Source of the DNA: Idiomarina baltica OS145
GTDB lineage: Bacteria > Pseudomonadota > Gammaproteobacteria > Enterobacterales > Alteromonadaceae
Length of the DNA stretch: 64,000 bases
Assembly (NCBI RefSeq): GCF_000152885.1
Contig: NZ_CH672408.1
Location: 24,572 to 88,571, forward strand
Direction: 5' to 3'
Numbering within the stretch: position 1 is the stretch's first letter; the number at the start of each line of letters is the position of its first letter. The translations under genes were made by a program, and so were the position numbers. Below, one piece after another: positions 10,048 to 18,877 of this stretch. The notes beneath the pieces were generated by a model. The model searched no databases. It had not been told where the DNA came from and saw only the letters and a list, made by a program, of their open reading frames with translations.

Positions 10048-10776
10048 ATGAATCAGCAGGCAGCGTTGGCATTTCGGTGCATGGATTTAACGTCATTGGG
10101 CAATCAAGATACGCCTGAAATGATTGAAGCACTATGTGCAAAAGCGCGGTATCACGAGCATCAAGTGGCAGCTATTTGTGTTTTTCCTGAGCACGTCACG
10201 ACTGCAAAACGAGCGTTGAATGCTCAAGTCGGACCGACCGTACCGGTTGCTACTGTAACCAATTTCCCTCAAGGGAGTACTGACGTTGTACGAGCGGTTG
10301 AAGAAACCCAACGAGCGCTTGCTGCAGGTGCTGATGAGATTGATGTTGTACTGCCGTATCACGCGTTGTTGGCGGGTGATAAAAAAGTGTGCGAACAGCT
10401 TGTTGGTAGCGTGAAAGACGCGTGCGGTGATACTGCGTTACTCAAGGTTATTATTGAAAGCGGTGAACTACAAACCGCAGCGCAAATACGCCTTGCAAGC
10501 CAGTTGAGCATTGCTAATGGTGCCGATTTTATCAAAACATCGACAGGGAAAGTGCCTATCAACGCGACGCTAATGGCGGCTAAGGAAATGCTTCACGTCA
10601 TAGCAACGGATAATCCTGCATGTGGATTTAAAGCCGCGGGGCGGATCCGCACACTGGCTGACGCTGTTGAATATTTTGCGCTAGCTGAAAGTATTTTAGG
10701 CTCTGAATATCTATGCCCTAAATTCTTTCGCCTGGGAGCCAGTAGTCTACTTACAGATTTGATCGAACACAGCTAG
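10048..10776 (+). CDS. deoC: deoxyribose-phosphate aldolase
   Basis: A 242-residue class I aldolase that splits 2-deoxyribose 5-phosphate into glyceraldehyde 3-phosphate and acetaldehyde. The Schiff-base lysine is in DFIKTSTGK at about residue 163. The second active-site lysine is in CGFKAAGRIRT. It begins nine bases after rimI with a good ribosome site (AAGAGG). With deoA and deoB it forms a deoxynucleoside catabolism operon. No deoD or deoR gene is visible in the window. Confidence 0.95.
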   Translation: MNQQAALAFRCMDLTSLGNQDTPEMIEALCAKARYHEHQVAAICVFPEHVTTAKRALNAQVGPTVPVATVTNFPQGSTDVVRAVEETQRALAAGADEIDVVLPYHALLAGDKKVCEQLVGSVKDACGDTALLKVIIESGELQTAAQIRLASQLSIANGADFIKTSTGKVPINATLMAAKEMLHVIATDNPACGFKAAGRIRTLADAVEYFALAESILGSEYLCPKFFRLGASSLLTDLIEHS

Positions 10777-10785
10777 GAGATAACG

Positions 10786-12108
10786 ATGTCGCTTACACGA
10801 GAAATTATTCGCGTTAAGCGTGATGGAGGTGAGCTCGATGAAGCCTCACTTGCCGCGTTCATTAAAGGTATTACCGACGAGACTGTGAGCGAGTCACAGA
10901 TCGCAGCGATGGCAATGGCGATTTTCTTAAATGGTATGTCTGAGCGTGAAACCCGCCTTCTCACGCGCTACATGCGGGATTCTGGGGATGTGCTCAACTG
11001 GCACTCGCTAAACCTAGATGGTCCAGTGCTGGATAAGCATTCTACGGGGGGCGTTGGTGACAACGTGAGTCTCATGTTAGGACCCATCATCGCCGCTTGT
11101 GGTGGCTATGTTCCTATGATTTCGGGGCGCGGGTTAGGGCATACCGGGGGAACGCTCGATAAGTTTGATTCGATACCTGGTTATCAAACTCATCCGACCA
11201 ATGACCTTTTCCGCCGTGCTGTCCACGATGTTGGAGTCGCCATAATTGGTCAAACAGGGTCACTTGCTCCCGCCGATAAGCGGTTTTATGCGACTCGGGA
11301 TGTTACGTCTACGGTAGAGTCGCTTCCCCTTATCACTGCATCGATTTTATCAAAAAAGCTTGCCGAGGGTTTGGATGGTTTAGTGCTTGACGTAAAAGCG
11401 GGTAGCGGTGCTTTTATGGATAATGAGCAAAAGGCACGAGAGTTAGCTGATACGTTAGTCCGCGTTGGCTCGCAGTTGGGTGTGCCGACGCGAGCGGTAA
11501 TCACTGATATGAATCAGCCGTTAGCGCCATGCGCCGGTAACGCGATTGAAGTCAAAAGTGCGATAGATTACCTCTCAGGTAATAATCGCCCCAACCGTTT
11601 GCACCAAGTGACGGTGGCGCTTGCGGTAGAGGCGTTGTTAGCTGGGGGCCTTGCAGATAATTCGGACAGCGCGAAGGAGAGTGTCAATAGGGTGCTAGAG
11701 TCAGGTAAAGCGCTGGAAGTATTCGAGAAAATGGTACATACGTTAGGCGGACCTCATGATCTGATTGAACGTATGGAGGATTACTTACCGCAAGCAGAGG
11801 TGATAAAACCGGTGCTCGCTCAGCAAAACGGTTATATTACGCAAATTCATGCACGGGACTTAGGTAATGCCGTAGTGAGCCTGGGTGGGGGACGCTTAAC
11901 TTCCATTGATAAATTGGACTATAGTGTTGGCATTTCAGAAATTGCAGAACTCGGTGCAGCTGTTGAAAAGGGACAGCCTTTAGCTGTGATTCACGCAGCC
12001 AATGAAAGTGACTGGCAGCGAGCAGCTAACCAAGTAATAGATACCATCAAAATTGATAGTCAAAAGCCTCAGTTGACCGAGGTAATTTATGCGAGTTTGC
12101 AGGAATAA
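10786..12108 (+). CDS. deoA: thymidine phosphorylase
   Basis: 440 residues, the same length as E. coli DeoA. The phosphate and base binding region KHSTGGVGDNVS followed by ISGRGLGHTGGTLDK is the thymidine/pyrimidine-nucleoside phosphorylase signature, at about residues 84-120. The enzyme converts thymidine and phosphate to thymine and 2-deoxyribose 1-phosphate, the substrate of DeoB. It lies nine bases after deoC with AGGAG upstream of the ATG. Confidence 0.96.
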   Translation: MSLTREIIRVKRDGGELDEASLAAFIKGITDETVSESQIAAMAMAIFLNGMSERETRLLTRYMRDSGDVLNWHSLNLDGPVLDKHSTGGVGDNVSLMLGPIIAACGGYVPMISGRGLGHTGGTLDKFDSIPGYQTHPTNDLFRRAVHDVGVAIIGQTGSLAPADKRFYATRDVTSTVESLPLITASILSKKLAEGLDGLVLDVKAGSGAFMDNEQKARELADTLVRVGSQLGVPTRAVITDMNQPLAPCAGNAIEVKSAIDYLSGNNRPNRLHQVTVALAVEALLAGGLADNSDSAKESVNRVLESGKALEVFEKMVHTLGGPHDLIERMEDYLPQAEVIKPVLAQQNGYITQIHARDLGNAVVSLGGGRLTSIDKLDYSVGISEIAELGAAVEKGQPLAVIHAANESDWQRAANQVIDTIKIDSQKPQLTEVIYASLQE

Positions 12109-12113
12109 TTTGT

Positions 12114-13310
12114 ATGAAACGAGCAATTGTTGTGGTACTCGATTCCTTTGGCTTAGGTGCGGCTCCTGATGCCCACCTATTTGGCGATGAGGGCGCGGAT
12201 ACGCTTGGTCATATAGCGGAACACTGCTTCAAAAATGACCGACCGTTGCGTGTCCCCAATATGGCCAAACTTGGACTTTGGCACGCTCACTATGGTGCAA
12301 CAGGTAAACAGCTTGTCGAACTCAAGAGCGACATCACGGGTTGCTACGGATGGGCTGCAGAGCGCTCATCTGGGAAAGATACGCCGTCAGGTCATTGGGA
12401 GCTAATGGGATTACCTGTCAATTATGACTGGGGTTACTTTTTAAAGCGAGAACACAGCTTTCCCGAAACGTTATTAACTGAATTATGTCAACGCGCTGGA
12501 CTGAATGGGGTTTTAGGCAATTGCCATGCTTCGGGTACGCAAATCATTGAACAATTCGGCAAGGCGCATCAGGCCACTGGAAAGCCGATTGTTTACACGT
12601 CAGCTGATTCGGTTTTTCAAATCGCAGCTGATGAGGAATTTTTTGGCTTAGACCGTTTATATCAGGTGTGTGAAATTGCTCGCGATTTAGTTGATGAATA
12701 CAACATCGGTCGTGTCATAGCGCGCCCCTTTGTCGAAGATTCCAACCAAGGTTTCGTTCGCACAAGTAATCGTAGAGACTACGCGACGCCGCCGCACGGG
12801 AAAACCTTATTGGATCACGTGATTTCCCACGGAGGTGAAGTGCATGGGGTGGGTAAGATCAGCGATATTTTTGCTGGTCGAGGTATCAGCGCAAGTTATA
12901 AAGCCAATGATACAGCGAGTTTAGTCGATAAGACATTGGAATTGATGCAAACTAAACAACAAGACAAATGCTTAATTTTTACTAACCTGGTCGCTTTTGA
13001 CACGCTTTACGGTCATCGACGGGATGTTGAAGGCTATGCGCGTGAGCTCGAAGATTTTGATAAAAAGTTAGCTGAGCTTATACAGGCGATGCTACCTGAT
13101 GACTTACTGGTACTGACAGCGGATCACGGTTGCGATCCGACATCGCCTGGCAGTGATCATACCCGCGAGTTTGTGCCTTTGCTCTGTTACAGTCCTCGTT
13201 TGAAGGGCCGTTGTTTGGGTCAGCGTCAAAGCTTTGCTGATTTAGGGCAAACGCTAGCCCATTGGTTGGCAGTTGACGCCACGGAGAGTGGCGTCAACAT
13301 GTTTACTTAA
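12114..13310 (+). CDS. deoB: phosphopentomutase
   Basis: A 398-residue metalloenzyme of the alkaline phosphatase superfamily (E. coli DeoB 407). Metal ligands are visible in [13 protein letters not shown] at the N-terminus and [19 protein letters not shown] near the C-terminus. KDTPSGHWE carries the phosphorylated threonine region. It interconverts deoxyribose 1- and 5-phosphate, linking DeoA to DeoC. It starts five bases after deoA. Its 3' coding end contains an 11-bp perfect stem-loop, and its stop codon overlaps that of the converging chemoreceptor gene by TTAA. Confidence 0.96.
   Translation: MKRAIVVVLDSFGLGAAPDAHLFGDEGADTLGHIAEHCFKNDRPLRVPNMAKLGLWHAHYGATGKQLVELKSDITGCYGWAAERSSGKDTPSGHWELMGLPVNYDWGYFLKREHSFPETLLTELCQRAGLNGVLGNCHASGTQIIEQFGKAHQATGKPIVYTSADSVFQIAADEEFFGLDRLYQVCEIARDLVDEYNIGRVIARPFVEDSNQGFVRTSNRRDYATPPHGKTLLDHVISHGGEVHGVGKISDIFAGRGISASYKANDTASLVDKTLELMQTKQQDKCLIFTNLVAFDTLYGHRRDVEGYARELEDFDKKLAELIQAMLPDDLLVLTADHGCDPTSPGSDHTREFVPLLCYSPRLKGRCLGQRQSFADLGQTLAHWLAVDATESGVNMFT
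13272..13298. terminator. hairpin in deoB 3' coding end, candidate bidirectional terminator
   Basis: GTTGACGCCAC (13272-13282), loop GGAGA, GTGGCGTCAAC (13288-13298) form a perfect 11-bp stem. It ends 9 bases beyond the stop of the minus-strand chemoreceptor gene and lies inside deoB. There is no clean T run on either side, so intrinsic termination is only inferred; it could also protect mRNA 3' ends. Confidence 0.55.
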
Positions 13311-14998
13311 TCGACTTTGTAACGCTTGACCAATTGTTCGAGGCGCTGTGCGGTATCGGTTAGCTCACCCATGGTATCGCCTGCTTCGCGCGTACCTTTT
13401 GCGGTTCGCTCTGCAATTTCAACGATCGTGGACATATTTTGGTCGATAGTTTGTGATACTGAAGTTTGTTCTTCAGCGGCCGTAGCGATTTGAGCGTTCT
13501 GTGAGTTGATGGTGTTCACCGCGTCTAACACTTGTTTAAGCGATTGTTCTACTTCGCCCGCGCGCTCAACGCTTTGACTGCTGCCTTCTCGTATCGCCCC
13601 CATGACATCAGACACTTCGTCACTGCTTAATTGCAGTTGATCAATCATCTGCTCAATTTCGTGAGTACTGTCTTGGGTACGTTTAGCCAGTGTTCTTACT
13701 TCATCCGCGACCACAGCAAAACCCCTTCCAGCTTCGCCTGCGCGAGCCGATTCGATAGCGGCGTTGAGTGCCAATAAATTGGTTTGATCGGCTATGGAGC
13801 GGATCACATCGAGCACACCGCCAATTTGAGCCGACTGATTTGCAAGATTGTCTACCGAATGACTGCCGCGTTCGACTTTATCCGCCAATCCGTGAATAAC
13901 GTTGACGGCTTGCTTTAACAAGCTTGAGGCGTCGTAAACGAGTTTTTCTGCGTTTTCAGCCGCTCCAGATGCTTCAGATGCGCTTGCCGCAACTTGCTGA
14001 GAGGCGGCGGCGAGCTCATTGATAGCGGTCGCCACCTGTTCACTTTCTAACTGTTGTTCGCCAACACCGTCCTGAGCTTGTTGAAGCACACTTGATAATT
14101 GTTGTGTCGAGTCATTCACCATGGACGCAGATTCGCGGACGCGCACTATTAAATCAGAGACTTGATCACCGAAACGATTAAATGCAGCGCCTAGATCAGC
14201 GAGCTCATCATGGCTATCCGTTGCTAAGCGACGTGTTAAGTCACCATCACCTGTGGCTATTTCATCCATCGCTGCCAATGCTTTGGCGAGTGGTCGGGTG
14301 ATACTACGGACTACGGCCAGGGCGATAAACGCGGTAATTAATAGTGCAATAATGCTAGCTAACAAGGTTTGCCAAAGCGCCTCAGCGATAGATTTCTGAA
14401 CATTACCCTCGAGTGCTGCTGCGCGTTGCTGTAGACCTTCAACCCAGAATCCTGTTCCGATAACCCAATCCCAAGCTTCAATGTACTCCGCGTAGCCGAG
14501 CTTAGGCGCTACACGCTTACTGTTATTCTGCCAATCGTAAGCGACATAGCCTCCTCCGTTTTTCGCTGCTTTAATTAAGTCACGAATAAGGTAAACGCCA
14601 TTTGGATCCTGAAAGTCATACAAATCGCGTCCATTCAGTGATGGGTTAACGCCGTGTACTACATTGATTCCGTCCGAGTCATAGACGAATAGATACCCGG
14701 TATCACCCGAGTCATCAAAGCGCAGTTGCTCGATAATTTGCTTGGCCCGCGCTTGTCGTTCTGCCAATGTGCCTAGGGATGGATCATTAACTAAGTGTTT
14801 TATGGAGGAGCGAGCTAAGGCGAGATAGTTTGACAATGAATTACGCGCGTCTTTTTGCATTTGTTCGGTAAATTGATCAACCGCAGCGTCGCCGATGTTA
14901 TTCGATTGCTGAAAGTTAAACCAAGTTAGGAAGATGGCAATCAATGCGGGTGGTACGAGTGCCAAAATAAATACTTTAGCGCGAATATTGAATCTCAT
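13307..14998 (-). CDS. methyl-accepting chemotaxis protein with Cache sensor
   Basis: A 563-residue transmembrane chemoreceptor. TM1 is at about residues 9-29. A periplasmic single-Cache domain at about 35-190 contains [10 protein letters not shown] and [12 protein letters not shown]2 is at about 205-228, then HAMP, then a long signalling coiled coil with the conserved hairpin tip [16 protein letters not shown]. The C-terminus (VKRYKVD) lacks an NWETF-type CheR/CheB tether. The Cache type is often used for small organic acids, but the ligand here is unknown. It is transcribed alone, convergent with deoB (stop codons overlap by TTAA) and divergent from prfC. Confidence 0.93.
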   Translation of the reverse strand: MRFNIRAKVFILALVPPALIAIFLTWFNFQQSNNIGDAAVDQFTEQMQKDARNSLSNYLALARSSIKHLVNDPSLGTLAERQARAKQIIEQLRFDDSGDTGYLFVYDSDGINVVHGVNPSLNGRDLYDFQDPNGVYLIRDLIKAAKNGGGYVAYDWQNNSKRVAPKLGYAEYIEAWDWVIGTGFWVEGLQQRAAALEGNVQKSIAEALWQTLLASIIALLITAFIALAVVRSITRPLAKALAAMDEIATGDGDLTRRLATDSHDELADLGAAFNRFGDQVSDLIVRVRESASMVNDSTQQLSSVLQQAQDGVGEQQLESEQVATAINELAAASQQVAASASEASGAAENAEKLVYDASSLLKQAVNVIHGLADKVERGSHSVDNLANQSAQIGGVLDVIRSIADQTNLLALNAAIESARAGEAGRGFAVVADEVRTLAKRTQDSTHEIEQMIDQLQLSSDEVSDVMGAIREGSSQSVERAGEVEQSLKQVLDAVNTINSQNAQIATAAEEQTSVSQTIDQNMSTIVEIAERTAKGTREAGDTMGELTDTAQRLEQLVKRYKVD

Positions 14999-15068
14999 GG
15001 GCGTTTCACTTTATTTGGAATGACTTTTAAAATTCTATAACAGACGATTAAGCGCCTCACTAAGACAT

Positions 15069-15097
15069 TTGTCTTGGCTTAGTGAAAAAACTGTAAA
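15069..15097 (+). promoter_or_regulatory. candidate prfC promoter
   Basis: TTGTCT (15069-15074), a 17-base spacer and TGTAAA (15092-15097). The -35 region lies in a small inverted repeat, CACTAAG/CTTAGTG, which could be a regulatory site. Confidence 0.4.
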
Positions 15098-15182
15098 CTC
15101 TGAGTCGCCTCTCGGCATTGTTTCTAACGCTTAAATCAGCGAAAATACTCCCTTTAAATCGGCCGATATGCGAGAAAGTTAA

Positions 15183-16781
15183 ATGTCAGATGTGAGTGTC
15201 GCGAAACAAATTAAGCAAGAGGTAGATAAACGTCGTACCTTTGCCATTATTTCTCACCCGGATGCTGGTAAAACCACCATCACAGAAAAAGTGCTCTTGC
15301 ATGGTCAACAGATCCAAAAAGCAGGCACTGTGAAAGGTAAGAAATCGGGTCAGCACGCGAAATCTGACTGGATGGAAATGGAACAGGAGCGCGGCATTTC
15401 CGTGACCACGTCCGTTATGCAGTTTCCATACAACGACTCACTGGTAAATTTGTTGGATACACCAGGTCACGAGGACTTTTCAGAGGATACTTATCGGACG
15501 CTCACCGCCGTTGATTCCTGCTTGATGGTGATAGACGGGGCTAAAGGTGTCGAGGATCGTACTATCAAGTTAATGGAAGTTACTCGATTACGTGATACGC
15601 CGATTATTACTTTTATGAACAAACTTGACCGTGATATTCGCGATCCCTTGGAATTATTAGATGAGGTCGAGGACGTTCTTAAGATTATGTGCGCGCCGAT
15701 TACATGGCCCATTGGCTCAGGTAAGAACTTTAAAGGCGTTTATCATTTATTGCGAGATGAAACGATCCTATATAAAACGGGACAAGGCCATACCATCCAA
15801 GATGTTGATATTATTAAAGGTATTGATAATCCAGAGCTCGACAAGCGTTTAGGTGTATGGGCAGACGAGTTACGCGAGCAAATAGAGTTAGTGAATGGTG
15901 CGTCGAACCCGTTTGATAAAGAAATGTTTTTAGCAGGAGAGCTCACCCCTGTATTCTTTGGTACAGCGCTTGGTAATTTTGGTGTTGACCATATGTTAGA
16001 TGGGTTGGTGGAGTGGGCTCCCAAACCACAGGCTCGCGAAACAGATGAAGGCGAAGCCGTGACGGCTGATAACGCGAATTTTTCTGGATTTGTATTTAAA
16101 ATTCAGGCGAATATGGATCCTCGCCATCGAGATCGTGTCGCTTTCTTGCGAATTGTCTCGGGTAAGTATGAAAAAGGCATGAAGATGAAGCAGGTACGTA
16201 CAGGTAAAGATGTGCGTATCAGTGATGCGCTTACATTTTTAGCCGGTGACCGTGCTCATGTCGAGGAGGCTTATCCCGGCGATATCATTGGTCTGCATAA
16301 CCATGGCACGATTCAGATCGGTGATACGTTCACGAGTGGTTCTGATTTTAAATTTAGTGGTATTCCAAACTTTGCTCCAGAGTTGTTCCGTCGTATTCGA
16401 TTAAAAGATCCGCTCAAACAGAAGCAGTTGTTAAAAGGTTTGGTACAACTATCGGAAGAAGGTGCGGTACAGGTATTTCGCCCCTTAATCAGCAATGATC
16501 TTATCGTCGGTGCGGTGGGTGTTTTGCAATTTGATGTTGTTGTACATCGACTTAAAACTGAGTACAAAGTGGATGCGATGTACGAAAACATTAATGTTGC
16601 TACAGCACGCTGGGTGTCAGGTGATGAGCGAAAAGTAGACGAATTTCGCCGCAAAGCCGAGGCTAACTTGGCGCTTGATGGCGGTGATAATTTAACGTAC
16701 ATCGCGCCGACCATGGTCAACTTGAGCTTAGCGGAAGAGCGTTATCCGGATATCACCTTTAGTCACACGCGAGAGCATTAA
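15183..16781 (+). CDS. prfC: peptide chain release factor 3
   Basis: 532 residues, typical of RF3 (E. coli 529). GTPase motifs are SHPDAGKTT (G1), DTPGHEDF (G3) and NKLDR (G4). RF3 is a GTPase that removes RF1 or RF2 from the ribosome after peptide release. Its divergent neighbour is the chemoreceptor, and tatD follows after five bases, so prfC-tatD are probably cotranscribed. The ATG at 15183 has only a weak upstream purine tract, GAGAAAG. Confidence 0.97.
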   Translation: MSDVSVAKQIKQEVDKRRTFAIISHPDAGKTTITEKVLLHGQQIQKAGTVKGKKSGQHAKSDWMEMEQERGISVTTSVMQFPYNDSLVNLLDTPGHEDFSEDTYRTLTAVDSCLMVIDGAKGVEDRTIKLMEVTRLRDTPIITFMNKLDRDIRDPLELLDEVEDVLKIMCAPITWPIGSGKNFKGVYHLLRDETILYKTGQGHTIQDVDIIKGIDNPELDKRLGVWADELREQIELVNGASNPFDKEMFLAGELTPVFFGTALGNFGVDHMLDGLVEWAPKPQARETDEGEAVTADNANFSGFVFKIQANMDPRHRDRVAFLRIVSGKYEKGMKMKQVRTGKDVRISDALTFLAGDRAHVEEAYPGDIIGLHNHGTIQIGDTFTSGSDFKFSGIPNFAPELFRRIRLKDPLKQKQLLKGLVQLSEEGAVQVFRPLISNDLIVGAVGVLQFDVVVHRLKTEYKVDAMYENINVATARWVSGDERKVDEFRRKAEANLALDGGDNLTYIAPTMVNLSLAEERYPDITFSHTREH

Positions 16782-16786
16782 CAAAC

Positions 16787-17560
16787 ATGCGTTTGTACGA
16801 CACCCACTGCCACTTGGACTTTTCTGCTTTTGATAAGGATCGTTCTCAGGTTGTCGCTGGGGCTCAAAGGGTGGGAGTTGAGCGTTTTATGTTGCTCGGT
16901 ATAACCGAGCAACAATGGTCGAACTTAATCAAACTATGTGATGACTTCTCACCTGCATTTCGTTTCTCACTTGGGTTACATCCTTACTTTATCCATCAGC
17001 ATCAATCGACTCATATCAACGCACTGGCGAGTTGTTTTGAGTCTTTATCAGACTCCGCTCGTGCGCGATGCCAGGCGATTGGTGAAATTGGATTAGATGC
17101 CACCTGTGAACAGCCAAAATTACAAAAAGCGTTGTTAGATCAGCAGCTCGTATTAGCAAAAAACTACCAACTTCCGGTTATATTGCATCATCGAAAAACT
17201 TTAGATGAGCTGCTTAAATCCGTTCGAGAGAAACGGGTTGAGCACGGCGTGGTACATGCTTTTTCTGGCAGTTATGAACAAGCTGCGGCGTGGGTGGATC
17301 AAGGGTTTAAACTCGGCATCGGCGGTACGATTACCTATGAGAGAGCCAAGAAGACTCGAGATGCTATTCAACGTATTGGCGTGGAGCATTTAGTGCTCGA
17401 AACGGATGCGCCCGATATGCCTTTGTGCGGATATCAAGGTCGGCGCAACGAACCTAAAAGGGTCGCGCAGGTGCTACAAAGTTTGGCTAAGCTATTAGAA
17501 ACCTCCACTGAGGCGATATCGCCAGTGCTCTGGAAAAATAGCACCGCACTGTTTAACTGA
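16787..17560 (+). CDS. TatD family hydrolase (deoxyribonuclease)
   Basis: A 257-residue TIM-barrel metal-dependent hydrolase of the TatD/YjjV family. Metal ligands are seen in THCHLDF at the N-terminus, GEIGLD, the histidines of ILHHRK and VHAFSG, and ETDAPDMPL near the C-terminus. Family members are 3'-5' exonucleases or D-aminoacyl-tRNA-type hydrolases. In E. coli yjjV lies near the prfC and serB region, so this is most likely the YjjV ortholog. It is cotranscribed with prfC. Its last 8 bases overlap the converging ytjB gene. Confidence 0.9.
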   Translation: MRLYDTHCHLDFSAFDKDRSQVVAGAQRVGVERFMLLGITEQQWSNLIKLCDDFSPAFRFSLGLHPYFIHQHQSTHINALASCFESLSDSARARCQAIGEIGLDATCEQPKLQKALLDQQLVLAKNYQLPVILHHRKTLDELLKSVREKRVEHGVVHAFSGSYEQAAAWVDQGFKLGIGGTITYERAKKTRDAIQRIGVEHLVLETDAPDMPLCGYQGRRNEPKRVAQVLQSLAKLLETSTEAISPVLWKNSTALFN

Positions 17561-18200
17561 AGTGTTTTTGTTTCTGTTTTTTAACCCAGCGTCTATCGCG
17601 TATTCGATTAAATCCAAGCACGATCAATCCGCCCGTAATAAGAGCCAGCAAAAGTAATGTCTTGCCTTGTGAGGTGAGTCCTAATAGCGTTTTTTCGTTA
17701 GCATCTAAGATCTGATTCTTGTCAAAAGTTACCTGTAAATAACCTTGATCATCAAACTCATCGCCGATGGGATGAACAAGTACCCAGGGTTCAGGTAGCG
17801 TGCTCGGGTAGTCAATAATAGAGCTAGTTTGACCCACGCTGAACTGATTGATGCCGGCAGCATCACGTAGCGTTACTGCCAGCACTCCAGGCTGTTCGTT
17901 GAGACGAATGATAAGTTGCTGCAAACCTTCCTGATTGCCATTGGTTAGAAAAACTTGACTGCCAGCCGCGGTCTGACTAAGCACCCAATTTAAGTGCTCT
18001 CGTGTATTTTGTTCAAGTTGTTGTTGTGCCTGGTTCGTGGCAATATTCCAGATACTGTACATGAGTGTGAGAAGCGCAGCAGCTGCCATAAAGCGCAGTA
18101 GGCGCTTGAATGCGACCCGAGTTAAACGTTGTAATTTAGCCGTTGAAACACGGTTAATTAGCTCGTTTAAGGTGTATTTGGGCAGTGCGTTTTGCTTCAC
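17553..18200 (-). CDS. YtjB/AhpA family membrane protein
   Basis: A 215-residue inner-membrane protein with a basic N-terminus, TM1 at about residues 36-54, a periplasmic loop of about 120 residues and TM2 at about 177-196. It ends in a basic tail, KKQKQKHFS. This layout and its position divergent from serB identify it as the relative of E. coli YtjB (Smp, SerB-proximal membrane protein). The family's function is poorly known. The start lies only 35 bases from that of serB, so the two promoters must overlap or lie within coding sequence. Confidence 0.8.
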   Translation of the reverse strand: MKQNALPKYTLNELINRVSTAKLQRLTRVAFKRLLRFMAAAALLTLMYSIWNIATNQAQQQLEQNTREHLNWVLSQTAAGSQVFLTNGNQEGLQQLIIRLNEQPGVLAVTLRDAAGINQFSVGQTSSIIDYPSTLPEPWVLVHPIGDEFDDQGYLQVTFDKNQILDANEKTLLGLTSQGKTLLLLALITGGLIVLGFNRIRDRRWVKKQKQKHFS

Positions 18201-18235
18201 TCTGAGTTACCTATGCGTGCGGATAAGGAAACCTT

Positions 18236-18877
18236 ATGCTAAACCATTCTGGGTTGATTGTCTTTGATATGGACTCGACCCTGATTTCAATTGAGTGTAT
18301 CGATGAAATAGCTCATTTGCTAGGGCAGCGTGATGCTGTTGCGGCAATTACTGAACAAGCTATGCGGGGTGAGATTGATTTCGCGGCAAGCTTGAAGCAG
18401 CGTGTTTCCCTATTGGAGGGAGTGGATGTTTCGTTGTTTGACTCGCTATTTAATCCGATCCCTTTAACTCAAGGAGCACAACAGCTGATTGATTTCTGTA
18501 AACTAAAAAACTGGTACTGTGTTGTAGTCTCAGGCGGTTTCACTTGGTTCTCTGCAAAAGTTGCCGGTGAATTAGGTTTGGATTTACACATTGCTAATGA
18601 ACTTGAAATGAGCGATAACAGGCTAACGGGCCGCGTATTAGGCGCTATCGTCGATGGCCAAAAAAAGGCTGAAACATTGCAAATGTTGCGTCAGCAATTG
18701 CCAGAAGATGTGCCGGTGGTTGCCGTTGGTGACGGCGCAAACGATCAATGGATGTTACGTGCTGCCGACCTCGGTATCGCATTTTGCGCCAAACCGTTAC
18801 TTCAAGAGATAGCTGATGTCACCATTAATCAGCCAGATTTAGCACTCATTATTCCGGAACTGGAAAAAAGATTTTAA
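18236..18877 (+). CDS. serB: phosphoserine phosphatase, short form
   Basis: A 213-residue HAD-family enzyme carrying out the last step of serine synthesis. The catalytic motif is DMDSTLIS with nucleophile D11 and acid D13, followed by VVSGGFT, the lysine in KKAETL and GDGANDQ. E. coli SerB has 322 residues; this protein lacks the N-terminal ACT-like segment and begins almost directly at the HAD core. The start has AGGA upstream and no in-frame extension is apparent. Its stop overlaps that of the PilZ gene by TTAA. The ytjB/serB/radA neighbourhood matches E. coli, where nadR follows. Confidence 0.93.
   Translation: MLNHSGLIVFDMDSTLISIECIDEIAHLLGQRDAVAAITEQAMRGEIDFAASLKQRVSLLEGVDVSLFDSLFNPIPLTQGAQQLIDFCKLKNWYCVVVSGGFTWFSAKVAGELGLDLHIANELEMSDNRLTGRVLGAIVDGQKKAETLQMLRQQLPEDVPVVAVGDGANDQWMLRAADLGIAFCAKPLLQEIADVTINQPDLALIIPELEKRF

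Noticed and set aside
15058-15084. Terminator between the chemoreceptor and prfC
   Set aside because: CACTAAG/CTTAGTG forms a small hairpin followed by A, not T, on the plus strand, and both genes are transcribed away from it. An operator is possible but unsupported.
18236-18877. serB as a truncated pseudogene
   Set aside because: The HAD core with all catalytic motifs is intact and the start has a ribosome site; the missing N-terminal domain is absent in many SerB proteins.
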